14,293 nucleotides of DNA from Desulfobacterales bacterium (GTDB lineage Bacteria > Desulfobacterota > Desulfobacteria > Desulfobacterales > C00003060). Under the pieces are notes generated by a model. That model worked only from the letters and a program-made list of their open reading frames with translations, was not told the origin of the DNA and made no database searches. Of the stretch, positions 8,847 to 14,293 are shown one piece after another; positions within the stretch are counted from its first letter, which is position 1, and the number at the start of each line of letters is the position of its first letter. Made by a program: the position numbers and the translations under genes. The DNA lies in NCBI GenBank assembly GCA_030613145.1, contig JAUWMM010000011.1, positions 1-14,293 of the forward strand, given 5' to 3'.

Positions 8847-8892
8847 TAGTCCGCCTGAGGTGGACTATATAGAATCGCCCAGCGATTTTATA
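8847..8892. repeat. Two abutting hairpins between nadB and the SH3-anchor gene
   Basis: Hairpin 1 is tagtccgcc/ggtggacta (8847-8855 with 8859-8867, 3-base loop, one G-T pair). Hairpin 2 starts at the very next base: tatagaatcgc/gcgattttata (8868-8878 with 8882-8892, 3-base loop, one G-T pair). They lie 12 bases past the stop of the minus-strand SH3-anchor gene. They could end or protect its transcript, or be one copy of a REP-like element. Confidence 0.65.
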
Positions 8893-8903
8893 GCTTGAAA
8901 CCT

Positions 8904-9557
8904 TTACAGCAGCGATGGCCGCCGCCTGGGACGTCGAGCCATAAATCCAACAATGAGCCCTACAAAAAGGACAGCAGCTCCGCCCAGAAACCATTGAAGA
9001 GTTTGGCTATCTTGAAGGGCTTTCAGTTTCTCTTCAAGTTCTGCCTGCCGCTTGGTTTTTGTTGCCAGATCCTTGGAGGCCTTATCATGGGAAGCCTTCA
9101 AAGACAGGTATTCTGAAGATCCCTTTTTAAGGGCTTCATAAGACTTTTTCGAAGCCTTCGCATTCTGTGTCTGATTGGACAGGGCTTTCTGCAAGTCGTT
9201 TCGGCCTCTCTTGAGACGAACATTTTCCTCGGACAGTGTATTAGCCCGCTGTTTTAAGGCTTCGTTTTCACTCTTAAGTCTGGCGTTAACCTCCTTGGCG
9301 GGCGGCCCCGGGGTCAAATAGCGGGTCAACAGCCACCCCTCTTTCTCATTAGGAAGCCGCACCTTGGACCAGCCCTCTTCTGATTCTTCCAGCACCTCAA
9401 CCCGAGTACCGGACCTGGGCATAGCAATAATTCTGCGGTCCGTCCCCGCATCGCTTCGAAGCATCACTCGCATGTCATCCGTGATATACGTGGCTTCTGA
9501 ATGTAGAGGTATCACCATTAGAAAAAAACTGAGAAAGAAAAAAAGACCTCGTTTCAT
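8904..9557 (-). CDS. Secreted SH3-domain, coiled-coil, membrane-anchored protein
   Basis: It resembles the TIGR04211 'SH3 and anchor' family, whose exact function is unknown. Envelope or cell-wall binding is inferred from the SH3 domain. From the ATG at 9557 it has 217 residues. A signal peptide (about 1-22, MKRGLFFFLSFF...) is followed by a bacterial SH3 domain (about 24-82, VMLRSDAGTDRR ... GWLLTRYL). A long charged coiled coil follows (about 88-186). One membrane helix (about 188-206, ending GLIVGFMA) and a basic tail RRPRRRP close the protein. The frame is open upstream to a TTG at 9605, but that start would bury the signal peptide behind 16 residues. A weak AAGGG lies 13 bases before the ATG. 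The domain order predicts a periplasmic SH3 and coiled coil tethered at the C-terminus. Confidence 0.85.
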   Translation of the reverse strand: MKRGLFFFLSFFLMVIPLHSEATYITDDMRVMLRSDAGTDRRIIAMPRSGTRVEVLEESEEGWSKVRLPNEKEGWLLTRYLTPGPPAKEVNARLKSENEALKQRANTLSEENVRLKRGRNDLQKALSNQTQNAKASKKSYEALKKGSSEYLSLKASHDKASKDLATKTKRQAELEEKLKALQDSQTLQWFLGGAAVLFVGLIVGFMARRPRRRPSLL

Positions 9558-9589
9558 AGTTTCAATAATTCCCTTTATAGAATTTAGTG

Positions 9590-9617
9590 TTGCAAAATTG
9601 GTCAAGATCCGTATAAT
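9590..9617 (+). promoter_or_regulatory. Candidate promoter for the DUF1178 gene
   Basis: TTGCAA (9590-9595), a 16-base spacer and a perfect TATAAT (9612-9617) form a good sigma-70-type promoter reading right. Transcription would start near 9624, about 85 bases before the ATG at 9709. The divergent SH3-anchor gene begins at 9557, so the two share this region. Confidence 0.5.
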
Positions 9618-9708
9618 GCCATTTATTAAATTATTGTGCTCTTGTCAATAATTTCTTAGAAATCAATCGAATAGCATGATATATTAAAATATTCCGTGAT
9701 TGAATGTT

Positions 9709-10119
9709 ATGATTGTCTACGACTTACAATGTGCCAACGGCCACACCTTCGAAGGATGGTTTGAAGACCGAAATGCCTTCGAGCACCAGGGCAGGAAAAA
9801 ACTGATAGCCTGCCCCATATGCAGTGACACCTCGGTTGTAACGGTTCCTTCAACATTTTCCATCAAGGCAGGTACAACATCCTCAGAAAAGAAGGACGAC
9901 AGGGCTGCAGACCGGGCGTCGGTCGAAAAGACCCTAGAGTTCTTGGAAAATAATTTTGAAGATGTGGGAACAAATTTCGCCCCGGAGGCCTTAAAGATGC
10001 ACTATGATGTCACTGAGAAACGCAATATCAGGGGAACCAGTACCGAGGCCGAAGAGGAGACGCTTAAAAACGAAGGAATTAAGTTCTTCAAACTGCCCAT
10101 CCCACGACTCGATTCATAG
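9709..10119 (+). CDS. DUF1178 family protein
   Basis: This is a small conserved protein of unknown function (136 residues). The N-terminus MIVYDLQCANGHTFEGWFED is characteristic of the family. C8 and H12, together with CPIC (C35, C38), form a probable zinc site. The C-terminal block from NNFEDVGTNFAPEAL to FFKLPIP is also family-typical. I chose ATG 9709 because the family begins at this MI-x-Y segment; a TTG three codons upstream (9700) is in frame. There is no clear ribosome site. It lies 102 bases upstream of the sdh genes on the same strand and could share their transcript, although the gap contains small inverted words (accttggcgaaggt, near 10154-10167). Confidence 0.85.
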   Translation: MIVYDLQCANGHTFEGWFEDRNAFEHQGRKKLIACPICSDTSVVTVPSTFSIKAGTTSSEKKDDRAADRASVEKTLEFLENNFEDVGTNFAPEALKMHYDVTEKRNIRGTSTEAEEETLKNEGIKFFKLPIPRLDS

Positions 10120-10221
10120 GCCCACCTCAAGGCTGACACGCCTTACACCGCCGACCTTGGCGAAGGTAAGTAAAATCGCCCTTTTTCAGACACGTAAAGT
10201 GTAACAAGATACGGAGTTCAA

Positions 10222-11046
10222 ATGGATGCATCAGCACAAAAAACAGGCATTGAGGAGTATCTTATAGGCATCCTCGAACGCTCTAAAAGGTTGTCGTATT
10301 ATGCCCGGTCAAGAGGATGGGCCTTTATCATGACCTGGGCACACAGGATTGCCGGACTCATACTGGTCCTATACATGCTTTTTCACATTTTCACTCTTTC
10401 CGCCCTTTACGAGCCTGCCGCGTTTGCCTCAAAGATGAAATTTGTTAACCATTTTGTCTTCAGTTTTCTTGAATGGGCATTGTCTGTCCCGGTTATATTC
10501 CATGCTTTGAACGGGGCCAGGTTGATCCTTTACGAAGCCTTTGGAACAAGGAAAGATGCGATCATAATTCGCTGGGTGTTTATACTAAGCGGTATTTATA
10601 CCCTGACATTAGCCCTGTTCATGGTAATGGGTAATCAAGAGGTATCTGCCGGCTTCTTCTGGCTCATTGTGGCCATAATAAGCGCTATTTCAAGCACCAT
10701 TGTGTATAAAAGGCTCTGGCACACACAAAACGGCATGTTATGGAAACTTCAAAGGTTGTCAGGGGCCTTCCTTCTTCCTTTGGTTTCAGGCCACATGTTT
10801 TTTATGCACTTAAATTATAAGGCGGGCCACGATGTTGATACCATACTGGCAAGGATCTCTTCTCCCGGAATAAAGGCATTGGACGTTGCCTTTGTCACCT
10901 TAGTCTTTTTCCACGCCGGCTTCGGACTTAACACTATTGTCGGCGATTATGTGGAAAACAAACGCATAAGGTCTTGGCTTGCAGTCTTGATCAGTTTTAT
11001 CTTGTGTGTCTTTGCTTATGCAGGAGCCAAGATTGTTTTAAGGTAA
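10222..11046 (+). CDS. sdhC: Succinate dehydrogenase membrane anchor, fused SdhC-SdhD, di-heme
   Basis: This is the membrane subunit that binds heme b and quinone and holds SdhAB at the inner membrane. The 274 residues show seven hydrophobic segments: about 34-60, 76-103, 113-137, 142-163, 176-198, 220-241 and 251-273. Segments 1-3 read as SdhC: T38..HR (H41, R42) matches the E. coli SdhC S27/R31 quinone site, and FHALNGAR carries heme ligand H94. Segments 5-7 read as SdhD: H231 followed 11 residues later by D242-Y243, exactly the spacing of E. coli SdhD H71 and D82-Y83. Segment 4 would be a linker helix restoring the orientation of the second half. H55 and H191 or H196 could bind a second heme. 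A GGAG site lies just before the ATG. The fusion and heme count are inferences from sequence. Confidence 0.9.
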   Translation: MDASAQKTGIEEYLIGILERSKRLSYYARSRGWAFIMTWAHRIAGLILVLYMLFHIFTLSALYEPAAFASKMKFVNHFVFSFLEWALSVPVIFHALNGARLILYEAFGTRKDAIIIRWVFILSGIYTLTLALFMVMGNQEVSAGFFWLIVAIISAISSTIVYKRLWHTQNGMLWKLQRLSGAFLLPLVSGHMFFMHLNYKAGHDVDTILARISSPGIKALDVAFVTLVFFHAGFGLNTIVGDYVENKRIRSWLAVLISFILCVFAYAGAKIVLR

Positions 11047-11051
11047 CCCAG

Positions 11052-11071
11052 AACGGTGAACTCTGAACCTG
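11052..11071. repeat. Second copy of the 20-base word found upstream of clpB
   Basis: This 20-base word in the sdhC-sdhA gap is identical to positions 3916-3935. The flanks are also similar (gcct and ttaag follow in both places). It is a short dispersed intergenic repeat and leaves about 25 bases before the sdhA ribosome site. Confidence 0.75.
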
Positions 11072-11108
11072 CAACCGCCTACGTTTTAAGTATTTAGAGG
11101 ATACAAGG

Positions 11109-12911
11109 ATGGGAAAGAAACTCCAAATCGATTCCGTATTGAGGCCGGATGTGTTGGTAATCGGCGCTGGTGGAGCAGGACTCAGATGCGCTGCAGAAAT
11201 ATGCGAGCGCCGTCCAGGCACAAGCATTGTCGCTGTGACCAAGGTGTTTAGCCCTCAAAAGTCCCATACCTCTACAGCCCAGGGTGGCATGGCTGCAGTC
11301 GACCCGAACGATCCTGTAGACAAGATCATATATCACATGTTCGACACCTGGAAGGGCTCGGATTGCTCCTCTGATCAGAATATCATTAAAAAGGTCTGTG
11401 AGTCGGCCTGGGAGCAAATCCTTTGGCTGGAAAGACACGGCATGCATTTTAGCCGTACCGAAGAAGGCCGCATTGCCAAGAGACCTTTTGGCGGCCATAT
11501 GCTGAATTTTGGCGAGGTCAAGGCATTTCGTTCCTGCTATGAGGCAGACCGTACCGGCAAAGGGATCATGGATACTGTGTGGGCCGAATCCTTGAAGCAC
11601 GGGGTCTCGTTCCTGAATCAAAGTGTGGCTACGGAGCTACTCTTCAGGAATGGTCGCTGCATAGGGGCAATTGTATTTATGGAACAGAAAGGAAAGTTCG
11701 TAGCTATCCTGGCCAAGGCCACAGTCATGGCTACGGGTGGAAAGACCCGTATGTATCAAGTGAGCAGCAACTGCCGCCAGAACACAGGGGACGGCCTGGC
11801 CCTCATACTACAGGCCGGTCTCCCGGTAATGGATGTAGAAGCCGTTCAGTTCCATCCGACCGGAATTGTAGGCCCGGGAATCCTTGCCAGCGAGGCGCTT
11901 CGTGGTGAAGGCGCGATCCTTCGGAACAAGGATGGCGAACCCTTTATGGAAAGGTACGCTCCAACAGCTAAAGACCTTGCTCCCCGGGACCTTGTCTCCC
12001 GGTGTATCACGATAGAAATCCGTGAAGGAAGGGGGTGCATTCACCCCGACCACAAGCTACCCCATGTCTGGCTTGACCTAAGGCATATCCCTGAGCATGT
12101 TCATAAAACCAGGATCCAGGAAGTTTGCGGGTTTTTCTGCAAATTTGTGGGAGTTCAGCCCCAATTTGAGCTATGTCCTGTCACCCCGACGGCCCACTAC
12201 CAGATGGGCGGTGCGCCGACCAACGAATTGGGGGAGGTCCAAAAGGACGATAGGCAATGCGTACCCGGCTTATATGCTTGCGGGGAGTTTGCCACGGCCA
12301 GCCTGCACGGTCACAATCGCCTTGGTACAAACTCCCTGCTTGAGTTGATCACGATGGGCAAGGTCGTTGGAGAAAGGGTGGTAGTCTTTCTTAATGACGC
12401 GGAAGATCCGGGCGATGTCCCTCAAGAGGGAGGACAGCACGTTTTTGGTCAGTTCTCTCGTTATCTTGAATCCCAGGGTGATGAGCATTATGCTGAGATT
12501 CGCGATGGACTTCGCTTGCTCATGACTGAAAAAGTCGGCGTATTCCGAAACGAGAAGGGCCTTACGGAGGCTATCGAAAGACTCAAGGAACTCAAGGAGA
12601 GGGCTGCACACATAAAACTGTACAGCAAGTCGTTGGCCATGAACCAGGAACTCCTTCAGTTGTGGGAACTGGACCATCTCTTGGACGTCTCAATCGTGAT
12701 TGCCGACTGTGCCCTGGCAAGAAGAGAGTCCAGGGGAGGGCATTCTCGTGAAGACTATCCAAAGAGGAGTTCCAAGTTTCAATATCATACCCTGGCTTAC
12801 ATGACGGAGTACGGCAAGGTGACTCTCGGCAGGCGGCCCGTTGACATGAGTATCTTTGAGGCCAAGGGAGAACACTACGAAAAGTTCGGCATCATTGAAA
12901 GAAAATACTGA
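11109..12911 (+). CDS. sdhA: Succinate dehydrogenase/fumarate reductase flavoprotein subunit
   Basis: SdhA holds the FAD and dicarboxylate site that interconverts succinate and fumarate. The 600 residues fit SdhA/FrdA. The dinucleotide motif VIGAGGAG is at 17-24. Covalent-FAD histidine H53 lies in KSHTSTAQGG. Active-site elements are FHPT (H249), RGEGAILRN with R265, APRD with R293, AHYQMGG with H363, and HNRLGTNSLLE with R404. A C-terminal ARRESRGGHSRED motif completes the fold. Two spots are unusual: GGKTRMYQVSSN (210-221) where GG-x-GR-x-Y is common, and His402 where most members have Ala (ANRLG). GAGG at 11097-11100 precedes the ATG. It follows sdhC by 62 bases, but sdhB is separated by 331 bases. 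Direction of catalysis in the cell cannot be told from sequence. Confidence 0.96.
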   Translation: MGKKLQIDSVLRPDVLVIGAGGAGLRCAAEICERRPGTSIVAVTKVFSPQKSHTSTAQGGMAAVDPNDPVDKIIYHMFDTWKGSDCSSDQNIIKKVCESAWEQILWLERHGMHFSRTEEGRIAKRPFGGHMLNFGEVKAFRSCYEADRTGKGIMDTVWAESLKHGVSFLNQSVATELLFRNGRCIGAIVFMEQKGKFVAILAKATVMATGGKTRMYQVSSNCRQNTGDGLALILQAGLPVMDVEAVQFHPTGIVGPGILASEALRGEGAILRNKDGEPFMERYAPTAKDLAPRDLVSRCITIEIREGRGCIHPDHKLPHVWLDLRHIPEHVHKTRIQEVCGFFCKFVGVQPQFELCPVTPTAHYQMGGAPTNELGEVQKDDRQCVPGLYACGEFATASLHGHNRLGTNSLLELITMGKVVGERVVVFLNDAEDPGDVPQEGGQHVFGQFSRYLESQGDEHYAEIRDGLRLLMTEKVGVFRNEKGLTEAIERLKELKERAAHIKLYSKSLAMNQELLQLWELDHLLDVSIVIADCALARRESRGGHSREDYPKRSSKFQYHTLAYMTEYGKVTLGRRPVDMSIFEAKGEHYEKFGIIERKY

Positions 12912-12928
12912 TAGTAAAAGATTATAAC

Positions 12929-12955
12929 CGCAGACACACGCAGACGGGCGCAGAC
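12929..12955. repeat. Three cgcagac words at 10-base intervals
   Basis: The heptamer cgcagac starts at 12929, 12939 and 12949, exactly one helical turn apart, 18 bases past the sdhA stop. It resembles dispersed 'cgcagac' or 'gacgcagag' intergenic arrays seen in related genomes. Regulatory meaning is unknown. Confidence 0.6.
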
Positions 12956-12957
12956 TC

Positions 12958-12986
12958 TTTTGTCCGGTCGACCTGACCGGACAAAA
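12958..12986. repeat. 12-bp perfect hairpin in the sdhA-sdhB gap
   Basis: The left arm 12958-12969 and right arm 12975-12986 pair perfectly around a 5-base loop (gacct). The arm begins TTTTGTCC and ends GGACAAAA. The U-run is on the 5' side of the sdh-strand hairpin, so it is not a standard intrinsic terminator. Confidence 0.8.
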
Positions 12987-13096
12987 ACCCCGTTCGCTAT
13001 CGCGGGATATATTTACTGGCCCAAAGCCTTATGGCGCTGATCAATGTTGGTATGTCCCAGATTAAAAATACCACGGCCCGCCCTTAGCGGGAGAGT

Positions 13097-13131
13097 TTTG
13101 TCTGATTTTTCCCCTCAAAAAATCAGACAAA
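13097..13131. repeat. 14-bp perfect hairpin in the sdhA-sdhB gap
   Basis: The left arm 13097-13110 and right arm 13118-13131 pair perfectly around a 7-base loop. Its outer TTTGTC...GACAAA ends match those of the hairpin at 12958-12986, so the two may be related. Confidence 0.8.
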
Positions 13132-13188
13132 GTATTTGCCTCTGAGATCTCTGTGGGCTCGAACGACCCTGAGCCTGGTCGAAGGGGA

Positions 13189-13207
13189 GCGGGCGAGAGA
13201 AGCCCGC
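13189..13207 (+). repeat. GC hairpin just upstream of sdhB
   Basis: gcgggc (13189-13194) pairs with gcccgc (13202-13207) around a 7-base loop. It ends 23 bases before the sdhB ribosome site. It could be the 5' end of a processed sdhB message or affect ribosome access. Confidence 0.55.
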
Positions 13208-13230
13208 AATCGCTTACGATTTGCCTATTC

Positions 13231-13237
13231 AGGAGAG
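13231..13237 (+). promoter_or_regulatory. Ribosome binding site deciding the sdhB GTG start
   Basis: AGGAGAG lies 5 bases before GTG 13243. No comparable site precedes the in-frame ATG at 13153, so this site fixes the start of sdhB. Confidence 0.8.
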
Positions 13238-13242
13238 AATGC

Positions 13243-13956
13243 GTGTCTAAAGAATATAACCTCACGTTGAAAATCAGCCGTTATGATCCTGATACCGGAC
13301 GCTCATGGGTACAGGGTTACCGACTCAAAGCAGGCCGGATCTTGCGCTTTGTCGACCTGTTTCGAAAGATCAATGACGAGCAGGACCCAACCCTGGCGTG
13401 GAGTTCCTCGTGCGAGCACGGCCAGTGCGGCACATGCGGCATGAAGATCAACGGTAGACCGGTTTTGACGTGTGAACTCCTGGTAGAAAACGCTGTAAAG
13501 CTCTTCAAGACACAGTCCTTTACCGTCGAGCCCTTAACAGTAGCCCCAGTGATTCGCGATCTCGTTATAGACATGGAAAAGGCGTACGAGAAAGTCCATT
13601 TTGTGAAACCGTACATCATTCAAGCCGCCTCCAAGCCCCCGGATGAGGAGGACGAATACCGGATTTCTCCGCGAGTGTTGGAGAGCTACGTTGAGGCAAC
13701 CCGGTGCATTAATTGCTTTTGTTGTGCAACTGCGTGTGTTACCCAAAAGAACTACCTTGGACCGAATGCCATGCTTGCCAATATTGTTCGTCTCATGGAC
13801 CCACGGGAGATGGCCAACCAAGAGAGGATGGATATCTTATACAGCGAGCAGGGAACCCCTCGGTGCCGTACAGCGCAGGCCTGTAGCTTCGTCTGCCCCA
13901 AAGAAATCGACATTGCCCATTTTATCGCCCTGGCCAAGGAAGGAAACTTTAGGTAG
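13243..13956 (+). CDS. sdhB: Succinate dehydrogenase/fumarate reductase iron-sulfur subunit
   Basis: SdhB carries electrons between the FAD of SdhA and the quinone site. From the GTG at 13243 it has 237 residues (VSKEYNLTLKISRYDP...), a normal length. An in-frame ATG at 13153 would add 30 residues translated from the hairpin region and is rejected. The [2Fe-2S] site is C57-x4-C62-x2-C65 and C77, with a full set of four cysteines. The C-terminal ferredoxin domain has C155, C158, C161 and C218 for [4Fe-4S], and C165, C208 and C214 for [3Fe-4S]. Residues that line the quinone in E. coli SdhB (P160, W163, W164, H207) are replaced here: V166 follows C165, and R209 follows C208. This resembles non-E. 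coli, often menaquinone-linked enzymes. The gene lies 331 bases after sdhA. Confidence 0.95.
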   Translation: MSKEYNLTLKISRYDPDTGRSWVQGYRLKAGRILRFVDLFRKINDEQDPTLAWSSSCEHGQCGTCGMKINGRPVLTCELLVENAVKLFKTQSFTVEPLTVAPVIRDLVIDMEKAYEKVHFVKPYIIQAASKPPDEEDEYRISPRVLESYVEATRCINCFCCATACVTQKNYLGPNAMLANIVRLMDPREMANQERMDILYSEQGTPRCRTAQACSFVCPKEIDIAHFIALAKEGNFR

Positions 13957-14031
13957 GCCAGGATGCGCTGTTTTGGTCAGCAAGGTAAAGCCGGCCTTAT
14001 GACTTGCGCAAAAAAAACTTGCCATTTAAAC

Positions 14032-14055
14032 CCAACATTCCAACATTTCAGTATT
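14032..14055. repeat. 8-base tandem repeat, three units
   Basis: The units are ccaacatt (14032-14039), ccaacatt (14040-14047) and a diverged tcagtatt (14048-14055). The type resembles 'ccaacattcc' arrays common between genes in Desulfobacterota. Confidence 0.65.
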
Positions 14056-14056
14056 C

Positions 14057-14092
14057 CCTTGCCCAGATCCTGGCCCAGACCCTGGCCCAGAC
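14057..14092. repeat. 12-base tandem repeat, three units, plus a distant copy
   Basis: The units are ccttgcccagat (14057-14068), then cctggcccagac twice (14069-14080 and 14081-14092). The last unit with its following cggg (14081-14096) is repeated exactly at 14135-14150, 54 bases away. Confidence 0.8.
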
Positions 14093-14293
14093 CGGGATGA
14101 GAGGCACCATACATCGATCTGAACCTGTCGCGCCCCTGGCCCAGACCGGGTTGCGAAGCGGGACAGCCTCTTGCGACGATATCGCGCCAGGGCGGGCAGG
14201 GCGGGCCCGGTTTTATTCTCTGTGGCATGGTCCATCGCGCTCTCCGAGGCGTAGGCTCTACCCTCCGGCCTGTAAGCCCTACGGGCTGGAAGC

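Larger units (their letters stand above)
12912..13242. other. Hairpin-rich spacer between sdhA and sdhB
   Basis: This gap is long for an sdh operon. I see no credible coding content. In order it holds a 10-base-period repeat of cgcagac, a 12-bp perfect hairpin, a 14-bp perfect hairpin, the words cgacc/ggtcg around a 'cctgagcctggtcgaagg' segment (13164-13181), and a GC hairpin just before the sdhB ribosome site. It may be an accumulation of dispersed repeats or a control region setting SdhB output. Confidence 0.7.
13957..14293. other. Non-coding repeat-rich end of window
   Basis: No credible gene was found. The stretch holds two adjacent micro-tandem arrays (14032-14092), a further copy of a 16-base word at 14135-14150, and a small hairpin agccc/gggct (14275-14279 with 14283-14287) at the very end. 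No clear terminator for sdhB is visible; there is an A-run at 14010-14017 but no good stem before it. Confidence 0.5.

Noticed and set aside
9558..9605. Longer start (TTG 9605) for the SH3-anchor protein
   Set aside because: It would place 16 residues before a clear signal peptide, and the TTG coincides with a TTGACC that looks more like a promoter box. The ATG at 9557 fits better.
12958..12986. Rho-independent terminator after sdhA
   Set aside because: The stem is perfect, but the T-run forms its 5' side and A's follow it, so no U-tract follows the hairpin on either strand.
13153..13242. N-terminal 30-residue extension of SdhB from the ATG at 13153
   Set aside because: The family begins near VSKEYNLTLKI. 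A strong AGGAGAG site precedes GTG 13243. The extension would be translated from the hairpin spacer.
14032..14150. Possible CRISPR array
   Set aside because: Units are 8 and 12 bases and mostly contiguous. There are no uniform spacers of 25-40 bases and no cas genes.
13977..14228. Minus-strand frame with GLGQG repeats resembling a low-complexity protein
   Set aside because: The amino-acid repeat is only the translation of the 12-base DNA tandem repeat, and two overlapping frames show the same artefact.

Overview
The window reads as chromosomal DNA of a Gram-negative anaerobe or facultative anaerobe, most likely a Desulfobacterota (former Deltaproteobacteria) relative of the complete-oxidising sulfate reducers. 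This assignment is inference. It rests on the gene mix (a stand-alone FmdE-family protein, GTP-type PEP carboxykinase, an SH3-plus-membrane-anchor protein, an sdhC-A-B operon) and on intergenic regions filled with short repeats of a kind I associate with that group. No phage, transposase, CRISPR array, rRNA or tRNA is visible.

Layout. Positions 146-4791 carry three minus-strand genes: the FmdE-family gene (4138-4791), clpB (1137-3725) and htpX (146-985). Repeat-bearing gaps of 412 and 151 bases separate them. The clpB upstream gap holds a striking interleaved inverted repeat. After a 367-base divergent gap, pckG runs on the plus strand (5159-7054). It converges on nadB (7090-8715, minus), with 35 bases between the two stops. 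Upstream of nadB on the same strand is an SH3/coiled-coil/membrane-anchor protein gene (8904-9557, minus), with two abutting hairpins in the gap. A divergent promoter region then leads to a plus-strand run: a DUF1178 gene (9709-10119), the membrane anchor of succinate dehydrogenase (10222-11046), sdhA (11109-12911) and, after an unusual 331-base gap, sdhB (13243-13956). The last 337 bases are non-coding and contain micro-tandem repeats.

How the genes work together. ClpB (disaggregase) and HtpX (membrane protease) are protein-quality-control genes. PckG, NadB and SdhCAB all act on C4 dicarboxylates. PEPCK interconverts oxaloacetate and PEP. L-aspartate oxidase can use fumarate as electron acceptor, giving succinate. 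The succinate dehydrogenase/fumarate reductase complex interconverts succinate and fumarate with the quinone pool.

Most notable observations. (1) The SDH anchor is one 274-residue protein that reads as SdhC, then an extra linker helix, then SdhD, with histidines for two hemes and the quinone-site residues of both halves. (2) sdhA and sdhB are separated by a hairpin-rich 331-base spacer. (3) Two long perfect inverted repeats upstream of clpB are interleaved, so only one of the two hairpins can form fully at a time.
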